A program made the translations under genes and the position numbers. Source: an uncultured Pseudoxanthomonas sp. (GTDB lineage: Bacteria > Pseudomonadota > Gammaproteobacteria > Xanthomonadales > Xanthomonadaceae). From it: a DNA stretch of 61,836 nt. The stretch is taken from the NCBI RefSeq assembly GCF_946886695.1, contig NZ_CAMPJD010000020.1, positions 1 through 61,836 of the forward strand, in the 5' to 3' direction. Below the pieces are notes generated by a model. The model was given only the letters and a program-made list of their open reading frames with translations. It did no database searches and was not told the DNA's origin. Shown one piece after another: positions 17,886 through 26,221 of the stretch. The number at the start of each line of letters is the position of its first letter. Position 1 is the first letter of the stretch.

Positions 17886-19363
17886 CCTATTCCGTTGAAA
17901 AACTCGGATCTGGAGCGGGAGCGCCACGTGACCATGGAGCCGGAACCAGGATTGTTCGATCCGGGATGAACCAAGTGCGGGCGCGTAAGCGCCCCCATGC
18001 CTTGAATGGGAACCGCAATCCCCGCTTCCGCGCCTTTCGGCATCAACCACGCAGCCATTCTTCGCAGATTCTGCGCGATGGCCGCCAATAGGAACTCGTC
18101 GCGGGCACCTTTCAGTCCGCGCAGACGCAGGCGATCCAGCCGCAGGATGCGTTTGAGATGGGCGAACAGCATTTCGACCTTCTTGCGATGTCGTCGCGAC
18201 CGCGCATATCGAGGTGTCGTTGCCAACTGACTAGCCACGTCGCGCGCGGATTCGTTGACCTGCCGAGCGATCTTCCGATGCGTGGTATTGGGGCAGCACC
18301 GTGACTTGAGCTCGCAGCCGGCACAGTCGTAGACGCTGCTGCGATAGATCAGCGTGTCATCCGACGTGGGCTTGCCGGTTGAACGCAGAGGCTTGTCCTG
18401 CGGGCAGCGGTACTCGTCGGCCTCAGCTTCCCAACGGAAGTCGGAACGTCCCAGCGAACCATCCTTGTGCTCGGCCTTGTCCCACACCGGTACGTGCGGC
18501 TCGATCGCCTTCTCGTTGACCATCCAACCCAGCATCTCGGCGGTACCGTAGGCGGTGTCTCCAATCAGATGCGTCGGCTTGATATCGAACCGTTTCTCGA
18601 CGCGATCCACCATGATTCGGGTGGCGTTGAGCTCGTCCGTGCGGCATGCGGGTGTAGCTTCCACATCGACGATGACGCCGGCCTTGGTATCGATCAGGTA
18701 GTTGGTCGAGTAGGCGTAGAACGCTGGCCCTCCGGGCGCAGCGGTCCATTGCGCCGCGGGATCCGTGAGCGACACGTTCTTCGGCGGCTTGCGCGGTTCC
18801 TCGGCGGCGTCCAGCGCCTCCAGATACTCGCGTACCGGCCGCGTGAGCGACGACTCCCGGTCCCAGCTGGCTTCGCTGCCCGGAACACCGCGCTGGCGGT
18901 TGGCATCCGCCTTGATGACGCTGGCATCGATGGCGAAGCCTTCGCCACGGACCAAGCCTTCGGCCAGGCAGCGCTCCAACACCTTCTCGAACACGAACCG
19001 CAGCGTGTCGTTGTCGCGGAACCGGCCGAGCCGGTTCTTGGAGAACGTCGAATGGTCCGGCACCGCGTCTTCCAGGCCCAGCCGACAGAACCAGCGGTAG
19101 GCCAGGTTCAGATGCACCTCTTCGCATAGCCGGCGCTCGGAGCGGATGCCGAAACAGTAGACCACGATCAGTATGCGGATCAGCAGCGCCGGATCGACCG
19201 AGGGTCGACCGGTATGGCTGTGGTGCGGCGCAAGGTGCCGGTGCAATTCGCTCAAGTCCAGGAACTGGTCGATGCCGCGGAGCAGATGGTTCGCTGGAAC
19301 GTGCTCTTCCAGGTTGAAGACATAGAACAGCGGCGCTTGGCCGACTTCCTGACGTCCCATCAT
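17747..19363 (-). CDS. IS1182-type DDE transposase
   Basis: A 538-residue frame. The N-terminal region has FYVFNLEEHVPANHLLR and the GRPSVDPALLIRILI helix of the DUF772 type. The DDE catalytic residues are visible: Asp in FAIDASVIKADAN, Asp in LIGDTAYGT, and Glu in VEMLFAHLKRILRL; a Cys-rich cluster (CPQD, CAGCELKSRCC) lies between, as in IS1182 transposases. The frame has no stop inside the element: the terminal inverted repeat itself encodes EFFNGIG, and about 46 further codons run into flanking DNA to 17747. The C-terminus of the protein is therefore set by the insertion site. ATG 19363 and 19360 are adjacent alternative starts. The gene looks intact, so the element may still be active. 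Confidence 0.9.
   Translation of the reverse strand: MMGRQEVGQAPLFYVFNLEEHVPANHLLRGIDQFLDLSELHRHLAPHHSHTGRPSVDPALLIRILIVVYCFGIRSERRLCEEVHLNLAYRWFCRLGLEDAVPDHSTFSKNRLGRFRDNDTLRFVFEKVLERCLAEGLVRGEGFAIDASVIKADANRQRGVPGSEASWDRESSLTRPVREYLEALDAAEEPRKPPKNVSLTDPAAQWTAAPGGPAFYAYSTNYLIDTKAGVIVDVEATPACRTDELNATRIMVDRVEKRFDIKPTHLIGDTAYGTAEMLGWMVNEKAIEPHVPVWDKAEHKDGSLGRSDFRWEAEADEYRCPQDKPLRSTGKPTSDDTLIYRSSVYDCAGCELKSRCCPNTTHRKIARQVNESARDVASQLATTPRYARSRRHRKKVEMLFAHLKRILRLDRLRLRGLKGARDEFLLAAIAQNLRRMAAWLMPKGAEAGIAVPIQGMGALTRPHLVHPGSNNPGSGSMVTWRSRSRSEFFNGIGPKRKSIGMDPLAQEMAGSPHESSTSDGQKRKIPPVPTAGIRSAAE
17886..17907. repeat. Terminal inverted repeat of the IS, transposase 3' end
   Basis: Begins CCTATTCCGTTGAAAAACTC. 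It differs at one position from the reverse complement of 19425-19446. It is translated as part of the transposase tail (FFNGIG). Confidence 0.88.
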
Positions 19364-19424
19364 CGCGTCGACTTCCGCTTGATCGATGGGACGTCAGTGG
19401 ACCAGCTTCAGATGACCGATTCAA

Positions 19425-19446
19425 CCGAGTCTTTCAACGGAATAGG
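19425..19446. repeat. Terminal inverted repeat of the IS, transposase 5' end
   Basis: Ends CTTTCAACGGAATAGG; partner of 17886-17907. It lies 62 bases upstream of the transposase start. Confidence 0.88.
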
Positions 19447-19594
19447 TCGGAAGCTGCCATTCTCCCCCTACCCCGATAAACATCCCTGATCATCCGCGAA
19501 GGACACGCATCACGTTCGCGACGGCAGGAGAGATCTGAGCAGCGCTCCTCTACATGGAACCCGCCATTTCCGGCACAGAAGGAGTAGCCCTCGC

Positions 19595-20602
19595 CTATCC
19601 CACGCGCCCAGCAGTAGACCCACGCAGCATCAAAGCAAAGTCCAACGTCTGCCGGTGCTGCACGTCCACGCCGTCAATGATGGCAAGTAGGAGCTTCACG
19701 GCGCGAATACCGATTTCGCGCATGGGTTGGCTGATGGTGGTCAGGGGTGGGTTGAGGTATCGGGATGAGACCAGGTCGTCGAAGCCGATGACCGAAAAGT
19801 CGTGCGGCACGCTGAGCCCAAGGTCCCTGCAGGCGGCCAGTACCCCCAACGCCATCTGGTCGCTGAAGCAGAAGGCGGCAGTCGGTGTGCCGACGCCCTG
19901 CCCCAGCAGTTGCCTGGCTGCCGCGTAGCCCGACTCCACGGAGAAATCGCCTGGCACGAGTGTCAGCTGGCGCAAGCGGCCGCGCGCCTTGGCTGCACGC
20001 TTTGCCCCTTCCAGTCGTTGTTGATGCAAGGGATTGTCAGGCGGACCGCCCACCACCGCGATACGCTCGTGCCCCAATCCGTAGAGATGTTCCATCGCGG
20101 CACGCGCAGCGGCAGCATTGTCGATATGAACGCTTGGAATGCCAAGCGCCGGATCGAATTCGCAGCCATTGACTACCGGCGCGCGCGGACCCAACTGTTG
20201 GACGATCTCGCGCGCCGTCGGCGGCAGCCGATGTCCCAGGACGATCAGGCCATCGGCCTCGTTGCGGCGAAGCATCTGCGCGTAGCGCTCTTCGCGATCT
20301 GGCTGGTGCTGGGTATCTCCCAGAAGCACGGCGTAGTCAGCGGCCTGCGCGGTTTCTTCCGCACCTTGCAGGATCTGCGCGAAGAACGGATTCGCAATGT
20401 CCGGGACGGTGACCAGAATCTTGCCGCTGCGCTGCGTCTTGAGCGTCCGGGCTATCGTATTCGGGACATAGCCAAGCGCGGCCGCTGCCTGCTCGATGCG
20501 CTCGCGCGTCGCCGGCAGCACCTTCTCCGGGCGCGAGAGCGCTCGCGACACCGTCCCTGCCGAGACGCCCACGTGTTTGGCGATGTCGTAGATGGTGGCC
20601 AT
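19595..20602 (-). CDS. LacI-family regulator of the 3-keto-glycoside-type locus
   Basis: A 335-residue repressor. Helix-turn-helix at residues 1-25 (ATIYDIAKHVGVSAGTVSRA), hinge helix (PNTIARTLKT), then a periplasmic-binding-protein-like sensor domain (VPDIANPFFAQILQG; VIGFDDLVSSRYLNPPLTTI). ATG 20602 is chosen over ATG 20632 because LacI proteins start just before the helix-turn-helix. It is divergent from the catabolic genes; the 92-base gap holds the palindrome ATGCAATCGATTGCAT, and a second copy heads the opposite transcription unit at 29.5 kb. It is therefore the likely repressor of both. The effector is presumably a sugar or keto-sugar intermediate. Confidence 0.9.
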   Translation of the reverse strand: MATIYDIAKHVGVSAGTVSRALSRPEKVLPATRERIEQAAAALGYVPNTIARTLKTQRSGKILVTVPDIANPFFAQILQGAEETAQAADYAVLLGDTQHQPDREERYAQMLRRNEADGLIVLGHRLPPTAREIVQQLGPRAPVVNGCEFDPALGIPSVHIDNAAAARAAMEHLYGLGHERIAVVGGPPDNPLHQQRLEGAKRAAKARGRLRQLTLVPGDFSVESGYAAARQLLGQGVGTPTAAFCFSDQMALGVLAACRDLGLSVPHDFSVIGFDDLVSSRYLNPPLTTISQPMREIGIRAVKLLLAIIDGVDVQHRQTLDFALMLRGSTAGRVG

Positions 20603-20657
20603 GTCAGTCCCGGCGTCTCCGATGCGCTGCACAACGCCTCTGCCGAGGACCCCATGC

Positions 20658-20680
20658 TAGGATCATGCAATCGATTGCAT
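20658..20680 (+). promoter_or_regulatory. LacI operator next to a possible -10 element
   Basis: Perfect 16-base palindrome ATGCAATCGATTGCAT at 20665-20680, preceded by TAGGAT at 20658-20663 as a candidate -10 for the rightward genes. The match to the palindrome at 29548-29563, which also sits next to a -10-like element, supports operator function. The ATG inside it (20665) is in frame with the gene but is not the likely start. Confidence 0.75.
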
Positions 20681-20694
20681 CAAGGCCGATTGCG

Positions 20695-21747
20695 GTGAAG
20701 ACACTCAAGGGTCCCGCGCTGTTCCTGGCGCAATTCATCGGTGACAAGCCTCCTTTCGATCGATTGGACACCTTGGCCGAATGGGCCGCCGGGCTCGGCT
20801 ATTCTGGCGTACAAGTGCCCACCAGCGCGCCCCATATCTTCGACCTGGCGCAGGCGGCCCAGAGCCAGGCCTACTGCGACGATATCGCCGGCACGCTCGA
20901 CCGGCACGGCATCCGCATCACCGAACTGTCCACCCACCTGCAGGGCCAGCTGGTCGCCGTCCATCCCGCGTACGACAGCCTGTTCGACGGCTTCGCCCCA
21001 CCGGAAAAGCGCGGCGATCCCGCGGCCCGGCAGGCCTGGGCGGTCGAACAGGTGATGATGGCCGCCCAGGCCAGCCAGCGACTCGGACTGACCGCGCACG
21101 CCACGTTCTCGGGTGCGTTGGCCTGGCCCTATTTCTACCCCTGGCCGCAGCGGCCGCCGGGCCTGGTGGAAGAGGCCTTCGTCGAACTCGGACGCCGCTG
21201 GCGTCCCATCCTGGACACCTTCGATGCCCACGGCGTCGACCTCTGCTATGAGATCCATCCCGGCGAAGACCTGCACGACGGTGCGACCTTCGAACGGTTC
21301 CTCGACGCGGTGGACCATCATCCGCGCGCCAAAATCCTCTACGACCCCAGCCACCTGCTGCTGCAGCAGATGGACTATCTCGGCTTCATCGACCGCTACC
21401 ACGCACGCATCGGCATCTTCCACGTCAAGGACGCCGAGTACCGCGCCAGTGCGCGCAGCGGCGTCTATGGCGGCTACGAGAACTGGATCGACCGGCCGGG
21501 CCGCTTCCGCTCGCTGGGCGATGGCCAGATCGATTTCAAGGCGATCTTCTCGAAGATGGCGCAGTACGATTTCCCCGGTTGGGCCGTACTGGAGTGGGAG
21601 TGCTGTCTGAAGCATCCGGAAGACGGCGCGCGCGAAGGCGCTGCCTTCATCCGCGACCACCTGATCCGCGTGACCGAGCGCGCCTTCGATGATTTCGCCG
21701 ACAGCGGCGCGAGTCGGGAAACACTGCGCGGCATGCTGGGGATCTGA
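20695..21747 (+). CDS. Sugar phosphate isomerase/epimerase, cytoplasmic TIM barrel
   Basis: A 350-residue xylose-isomerase-like TIM barrel (AP endonuclease 2 family). Strand-end motifs typical of the family are visible: GYSGVQVPTSAP, LTAHATFSG, DLCYEIHPGEDLHDG, ILYDPSHLLLQ, FHVKDAEY and AVLEWECC, with the metal-binding Glu, Asp, His and Glu in those places. GTG 20695 is taken as the start because the upstream in-frame ATG lies inside the operator and the family usually begins MKTLKGP. No leader, so cytoplasmic. First gene of the rightward unit. Likely acts on a keto- or deoxy-sugar intermediate after import; the exact reaction is not readable. Confidence 0.8.
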   Translation: MKTLKGPALFLAQFIGDKPPFDRLDTLAEWAAGLGYSGVQVPTSAPHIFDLAQAAQSQAYCDDIAGTLDRHGIRITELSTHLQGQLVAVHPAYDSLFDGFAPPEKRGDPAARQAWAVEQVMMAAQASQRLGLTAHATFSGALAWPYFYPWPQRPPGLVEEAFVELGRRWRPILDTFDAHGVDLCYEIHPGEDLHDGATFERFLDAVDHHPRAKILYDPSHLLLQQMDYLGFIDRYHARIGIFHVKDAEYRASARSGVYGGYENWIDRPGRFRSLGDGQIDFKAIFSKMAQYDFPGWAVLEWECCLKHPEDGAREGAAFIRDHLIRVTERAFDDFADSGASRETLRGMLGI

Positions 21748-21774
21748 CCGAACACCGACCTGGGAGGGAAAGTC

Positions 21775-23001
21775 ATGACGTTCGCCATGTCGCGCCTGAG
21801 CGCGATGATGTTCCTGCAATTCTTCATCTGGGGGGCGTGGTTCGTCACCCTGGGCACGTACCTGGTGCAGGGCCCGCTTAAGGCCAGCGCAAGCCAGGTC
21901 GCCACCGCCTTCCTCAGCCAGTCCATCGGCGCCATCGTCGCGCCGTTCCTGGTCGGACTGATCGCCGACCGCTACTTCGCCGCGCAACGCATCCTGGCGG
22001 TGCTGCACCTGGCCGGGGCCGTACTGATCTGGTTCGCGTCCACGGCGACGAGCTTCGACGCGTTCGCCGCGTATGTGATGGCCTACATGCTGTTGTTCAT
22101 GCCGACGCTGGCCCTGGCGAACAGCGTGGCGATGCGGCACATGCAGTCGCCCGAAAAACAGTTCCCACCCGTGCGGGTCGCGGGCAGCATCGGCTGGATC
22201 GTCGCCGGCGTGCTGATCGGCTGGCTGGGGTGGGAACAGGCGCATCGCCTGGAGCTCACCTTCCGCATGGCCGCGGCTGCCTCGCTGATGCTGGGACTGT
22301 ACGCCTTCACCCTGCCCCACACGCCGCCGCTCGCGCAGCAGCGCAACGCTTCGCTGGGCCAGATCCTCGGCTTGGACGCGCTGCGCCTGCTGAAGTCGCG
22401 CTCGTACCTGGTGTTCTTCCTGGCCTCGATCGCCATCTGCGTGCCGCTGTCGTTCTACTACAACTTCACCAATCCGTACCTCAACGACCTGGGTGTGCGC
22501 GGTGCGGCCGGCCTGCAGTCCCTGGGCCAGGTATCCGAAGTGCTGCTGATGCTGGCCATGCCCTTCCTGTTCGCGCGGCTGGGCGTCAAGACCATGCTGG
22601 CGATCGGCATGGCGGCGTGGGTGGTGCGCTACGGGATGTTCGCCTATGGCGACGCCGACGGCGGGTTCGCGCTGCTGGTCATCGGCATCGTGCTGCACGG
22701 CATCTGCTACGACTTCTTTTTCGTCACCGGCCAGATCTACACCGACGCCCACGCGGGCCCGGCGGTGCGCAGCAGCGCGCAAGGGTTCATCACGCTGGCC
22801 ACCTATGGCGTGGGCATGTTGATCGGCACCTTCCTGTCCGGTGCGGTCGTTGAGCACTACACCACGGCGGCGGGCCCGGACTGGCAGAAGATCTGGCTGT
22901 TCCCGGCGGCTGTGGCCTTCGTCGTGCTGGTGGCCTTCCTGCTGCTGTTCCGCGAGCGGCCGGCTTCTGCCGGTGCGCCCTCCACGTCGTCCGCCAGCTG
23001 A
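21775..23001 (+). CDS. MFS transporter, nucleoside:H+ symporter-like
   Basis: A 408-residue protein with about 12 TM helices and the start of the Nuc_H_symport (NupG/YegT-like) branch of the MFS: LSAMMFLQFFIWGAWFVTLG and the loop after helix 2 (FLSQSIGAIVAPFLVGLIAD). GGGAGGGAAAG precedes ATG 21775. Although the branch is named for nucleosides, members in sugar loci probably carry sugars or glycosides. Here it would move the periplasmic product of the GMC/DUF1080 steps into the cytoplasm. Gap of 27 bases to the upstream gene. Confidence 0.85.
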   Translation: MTFAMSRLSAMMFLQFFIWGAWFVTLGTYLVQGPLKASASQVATAFLSQSIGAIVAPFLVGLIADRYFAAQRILAVLHLAGAVLIWFASTATSFDAFAAYVMAYMLLFMPTLALANSVAMRHMQSPEKQFPPVRVAGSIGWIVAGVLIGWLGWEQAHRLELTFRMAAAASLMLGLYAFTLPHTPPLAQQRNASLGQILGLDALRLLKSRSYLVFFLASIAICVPLSFYYNFTNPYLNDLGVRGAAGLQSLGQVSEVLLMLAMPFLFARLGVKTMLAIGMAAWVVRYGMFAYGDADGGFALLVIGIVLHGICYDFFFVTGQIYTDAHAGPAVRSSAQGFITLATYGVGMLIGTFLSGAVVEHYTTAAGPDWQKIWLFPAAVAFVVLVAFLLLFRERPASAGAPSTSSAS

Positions 23002-23012
23002 GGAGCCGTCGC

Positions 23013-24137
23013 ATGGGCAAGCTCGGAGTCGCCATCGTCGGCACCGGAATGATCGGCGCCGTGCATCGTCGCGCGGCCTTGCTGGCCGGCGCGGTCGTGC
23101 GTGGCGTCAGTGCGTCATCGCCGGAACGTGGCGCCGAAGTTGCGGAAGCATGGGACGTGCCGCGCGCCTATCGCGACATCAGCGACGCCCTCGCCGACCC
23201 GGAGGTGCAGGTGGTGCATGTATGCACCCCCAATCATCTGCACCGCGCGATGGCGCAGGCTGCGTTGGAAGCCGGCAAGCATGTGATCTGCGAGAAGCCC
23301 CTCGCCACCACCCTGCAGGATGCCGAAGCGCTCTCCGCGCTGGCGGCCTCCACCGGCCTGGTGGCGACGGTGCCGTTCGTCTACCGCTATCACCCGGTCG
23401 TTCGCGAAGCGCGTGCGCGGATCGCGCACGGCGACCTGGGGCCGCTGCGGCTCATCCATGGCAGCTACCTGCAGGACTGGCTGCTGGACCCGGCCAGCAA
23501 CAACTGGCGCGTGGATCCGGCGCTGGGCGGCGCGTCGCGCGTTTTCGCCGACATCGGCTCGCACTGGTGCGACCTGGTGGAATGGGTCAGCGGCGAACGC
23601 TTCGTGGACGTCAGCGCCGCCTTCGAAACGGTTATCGCGCAACGCGCCGCCGCCACCGGGCTGAGTTTCTCCACGCCCGCGGCGGGCGGCGCGATGCAGC
23701 CGGTATCCAGCGAAGACGTGGCCGCGGCGCTGTTCAAGACCGGCAACGGCACGCTGGCCTCGTTGACCGTCAGCCAGGTGTCGGCCGGACGCCGGAACCG
23801 CCTGTGGTTCGAAATCGACGGCGCGCAGGCCAGCGTGGCCTTCGATCAGGAAGACAGCGAACGGCTCTGGATCGGCCTGCCCGACCAGCGCGAGGAGATC
23901 TTCGTGCGCGGTCCGGGAGCGGGAAGCGCCGAACAACGCCGGCTGTCGGTGCTGCCGCCCGGTCACGCGCAGGGCTACGGCAACTGTTTCGACGCCTTCG
24001 TCGCCGACACCTACCGCGCCATCGTCGCTGAGCGACCTGAAGGGCTGCCGACGTTCGAGGACGGGCGGCGTTCGGCGCTCATCGTCGATCGCGTCATCGC
24101 CTCGGCCAGGTCACGCGCCTGGACGCCGATTCCCTGA
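23013..24137 (+). CDS. Gfo/Idh/MocA-family oxidoreductase
   Basis: A 374-residue NAD(P)-dependent dehydrogenase: N-terminal Rossmann fold with VAIVGTGMIGAVHRRAAL, the VCTPNHLHRAMA strand, and the family motif EKPLATT, followed by the beta-sheet substrate domain (IGSHWCDLVEWVSG). No leader; cytoplasmic. AGGAG precedes ATG 23013, 11 bases after the transporter stop. In this setting it could reduce a 3-keto-sugar back to the sugar or oxidise an imported sugar; both reactions occur in the family. Confidence 0.88.
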   Translation: MGKLGVAIVGTGMIGAVHRRAALLAGAVVRGVSASSPERGAEVAEAWDVPRAYRDISDALADPEVQVVHVCTPNHLHRAMAQAALEAGKHVICEKPLATTLQDAEALSALAASTGLVATVPFVYRYHPVVREARARIAHGDLGPLRLIHGSYLQDWLLDPASNNWRVDPALGGASRVFADIGSHWCDLVEWVSGERFVDVSAAFETVIAQRAAATGLSFSTPAAGGAMQPVSSEDVAAALFKTGNGTLASLTVSQVSAGRRNRLWFEIDGAQASVAFDQEDSERLWIGLPDQREEIFVRGPGAGSAEQRRLSVLPPGHAQGYGNCFDAFVADTYRAIVAERPEGLPTFEDGRRSALIVDRVIASARSRAWTPIP

Positions 24138-24195
24138 TCGAAGACATGACCGGCTTTCCTTTCCTCCACACAGATCTCCGGACTCCGAGCACACC

Positions 24196-25050
24196 ATGAG
24201 CATCACGCCATTGCGTAGAGTCGTAACCGCCACGCTGCTGTTCCTGTCCTCCCTGCCCGGCTTCGCCAAGGACGCCGCGCCGGCCAAGCCCATAGCCGTG
24301 CAGATGTACACCCTGCGCCATGTGGCCTCGCTCGATGAACAACTGAAGATCGTGCACGATGCCGGCGTGCGGGCGGTGGAAACCGTCGGCACGCAGAACG
24401 TCAGCGCCAGCGAACTGAAGCGGTTGCTGGACACGTATTCGATCAGGGTCATCTCCAGCCATGTGCAGCTGGCGGACCTGCGCGCGGACCTGGACGGCGT
24501 GGTCGCCTTCAATCAGGCGATCGGCAACACCGTGTTGGTGGTGCCCTATCTGGGCGAACAGGAGCGGCCGACCGACGCGGCAGGCTGGACGGCCCTGGGC
24601 GAGGAACTGGCCGGCATCTCGAAACAGCTGCAAGCCAGGGGCATGACCCTGGCCTATCACAATCACGACTTCGAACTGGTGGATTTCGCCGGCAGGACGG
24701 GACTGGATCTGCTGTTCGAAGCGGCCGGCCCCGGATTGAAAACGGAACTGGATCTGGCCTGGGTGGCGCGCGCCGGGCTCGACCCAGCGGCGACGCTGGG
24801 CAAGTTCCGCGGGCGCCTGTTCGCAGTCCACGCCAAGGACAACGCCGCCACGGGCCAGGCGCAGGACGAGGGCGGCTTCGCCGCTGTGGGCCAGGGCGTG
24901 CTGGACTGGGCATCGATCCTTCCTGCCGCCAGGGCGGCGGGCGTGCAGTGGTTCATCGTCGAGCATGATCAGCCGCGCGATCCTGCGGCGGTGGTGAAAG
25001 CCGGCGCAGACTATCTCTACAAGCACCTGCCTGCGGACGCAGCGCGCTGA
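24196..25050 (+). CDS. Exported sugar isomerase/epimerase-like TIM barrel
   Basis: A 284-residue protein of the xylose-isomerase-like TIM-barrel family with a Sec-type signal peptide (LLFLSSLPGFA-K). Barrel motifs include VQMYTLRH, VVSSHVQLADL-like IRVISSHVQ, LAYHNHDFEL, ELDLAWVARAG, FAVHAKD and FIVEHDQPRD. An exported member next to a GMC flavoprotein and DUF1080 suggests an enzyme working on oxidised glycosides in the periplasm, for example an epimerase or a C-glycoside/keto-glycoside lyase. TIM barrels of this type are part of known C-deglycosylation systems, but the reaction here is inference. Confidence 0.8.
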   Translation: MSITPLRRVVTATLLFLSSLPGFAKDAAPAKPIAVQMYTLRHVASLDEQLKIVHDAGVRAVETVGTQNVSASELKRLLDTYSIRVISSHVQLADLRADLDGVVAFNQAIGNTVLVVPYLGEQERPTDAAGWTALGEELAGISKQLQARGMTLAYHNHDFELVDFAGRTGLDLLFEAAGPGLKTELDLAWVARAGLDPAATLGKFRGRLFAVHAKDNAATGQAQDEGGFAAVGQGVLDWASILPAARAAGVQWFIVEHDQPRDPAAVVKAGADYLYKHLPADAAR

Positions 25051-25067
25051 ATACCGGAGTGATCCCC

Positions 25068-25376
25068 ATGGGGAAATTCGTCAAGTTGGCCGGCCTGTCT
25101 GTCGTGGTGGCCGCCTCCATCGCGGTCCCGGCGATCTCGGGAGGCCCGCGGGATGCGGCGGCCGGTGCCCGGCTCTACGCCACCCAGTGTTCGGCCTGCC
25201 ACGGCGCGGAACGTGCCGGCATTCCGGGCACCTTCCCTGCCCTCACTGACGTGGGCAAGCGGCTGGACGAAAAGCAGATCAGGGAGAAGATCGTGAACGG
25301 CGGCGGGCTGATGCCGCCCTTCAGCCAGCTCTCGGAAAAGGAAATCGACGACCTGGTCGCCTTCCTCAAGCAATAA
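25068..25376 (+). CDS. Small periplasmic c-type cytochrome
   Basis: A 102-residue protein: signal peptide (VKLAGLSVVVAASIAVPAIS), one haem-binding CSACH, and an axial Met in GGLMPPF, then SEKEIDDLVAFL as in class I cytochromes c. ATG 25068 has GGAG eight bases upstream; a GTG at 25059 is less likely. It is last in the rightward unit, 30 bases from the end of the convergent unit. It most likely takes electrons from the GMC/subunit-3 dehydrogenase and passes them to the respiratory chain, as cytochromes do for gluconate and glucoside-3 dehydrogenases. Confidence 0.88.
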   Translation: MGKFVKLAGLSVVVAASIAVPAISGGPRDAAAGARLYATQCSACHGAERAGIPGTFPALTDVGKRLDEKQIREKIVNGGGLMPPFSQLSEKEIDDLVAFLKQ

Positions 25377-25406
25377 GCGAAGACGGATGAGCGTCCGGTG
25401 CGCCGC

Positions 25407-26174
25407 TCAGAGTTCGCGCACCCAGACGTTGCGGAAGCTGACCCTGGCGTCGTGATCCTGCAGATAGATCGGGGCGCAGCCGTGGGGTGGATACGAGGGC
25501 GCGCCGATGTATTCGGTCTTGCCCGACACGACCGTATCGTTCTGCACCAGCACACCGTTGTGCAGCACGGTGATGCGCGCCGGTGAGATCAGGCCGCCGC
25601 CGTCTGAGAAGCGCGGCGCCTTCCAGATGATGTCGTAGACCTGCCATTGGCCCGGTGCGCGCGAGGCGTTCACCAGCGGAATGGCCTGCTTGTAGATCGA
25701 TGCCGCCTGCCCGTTGGGATACGTGGGGTTGTCGTAGCTGTCCAGCACCTGCAGTTCGTAGACCTCCTGCAGGAAGATCCCGCTGTTGCCGCGCTGCTGC
25801 CCATCGAAACCCCGGGTCTCGGCAGGGGTGCGCCATTCCACATGCAGCTGGATATCGCAGAAGCGCTGCTTCGTGCGGATGCCCTTGCTGCCCGGCACCA
25901 CCGTGAACATGCCGTCGGCCACCGCCCAGCGCGCCTCGCCGCCCTGCTCCCCCTCCCACGCAGACAGGTCCTTGCCGTCGAACAGGACCACGGCATCGGA
26001 CGGCGCGGCATCGCGGGGCGTGGCGACCATCGCTGGGATCGGCTTCCAGACTTCGGTCTTGGCGGGATCGCGCTGAGGGTCGCTGGCGGCCTGCGCGATC
26101 GCGGGCGCTGCGGCCAACACGCAAGGGGCCAGCAGGCAGGTCGCCATCAGCATGGATCTTGTCATCGGGGTCAT
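25407..26174 (-). CDS. DUF1080 protein, 3-keto-disaccharide hydrolase family
   Basis: A 255-residue exported protein with signal peptide (LMATCLLAPCVLAAAPAIAQA). The DUF1080 domain (about 55-255) shows VLFDGKDLSAWEG, the strand CDIQLHVEWRTP, RGNSGIFLQEVYELQVLDS, and YLQDHDARVSFRNVWVREL, a jelly-roll fold. The family is now annotated as 3-keto-disaccharide hydrolase: it cleaves glycosides after the sugar has been oxidised at C3. Neighbours encoding a GMC dehydrogenase, its small subunit and a cytochrome supply exactly that oxidation. The frame is open to 26237, but ATG 26174 is where the leader begins. It ends 47 bases after the subunit-3 gene. Confidence 0.88.
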   Translation of the reverse strand: MTPMTRSMLMATCLLAPCVLAAAPAIAQAASDPQRDPAKTEVWKPIPAMVATPRDAAPSDAVVLFDGKDLSAWEGEQGGEARWAVADGMFTVVPGSKGIRTKQRFCDIQLHVEWRTPAETRGFDGQQRGNSGIFLQEVYELQVLDSYDNPTYPNGQAASIYKQAIPLVNASRAPGQWQVYDIIWKAPRFSDGGGLISPARITVLHNGVLVQNDTVVSGKTEYIGAPSYPPHGCAPIYLQDHDARVSFRNVWVREL

Positions 26175-26221
26175 GGAGGTTCTCGTGAACGCGCGGGGCG
26201 CGGACGCACGGTACAGGCCGC

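Larger units (their letters stand above)
17886..19446 (-). mobile_element. Complete IS1182-type insertion sequence, 1561 bp
   Basis: Bounded by 22-bp terminal inverted repeats at 17886-17907 and 19425-19446 (21 of 22 match; outer end CCTATTCCGTTGAAA). Joining the flanks 5' of 17886 and 3' of 19446 rebuilds an uninterrupted copy of the dispersed repeat seen at 1341-1373, so the ends are placed to the base. No target-site duplication is present. It carries a single transposase gene. Confidence 0.88.

Noticed and set aside
17882..19450. Target-site duplication at the IS ends
   Set aside because: Left flank TTGGG and right flank TCGGA do not match, and the empty site rebuilds without any duplicated bases.
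20665..20694. ATG 20665 as start of the first rightward isomerase gene
   Set aside because: It lies inside the perfect operator palindrome; GTG 20695 matches the family start and leaves the operator untranslated.
20680..22857. 725-codon open frame antisense to the isomerase and transporter genes
   Set aside because: It covers two well-supported genes, and its His/Gln/Arg-rich product is a typical shadow of GC-rich coding DNA.
25377..25420. Bidirectional terminator between the convergent units
   Set aside because: GAGCG/CGCTC can pair over a 10-base loop, but the stem is short, overlaps the DUF1080 stop region and has no T-run.
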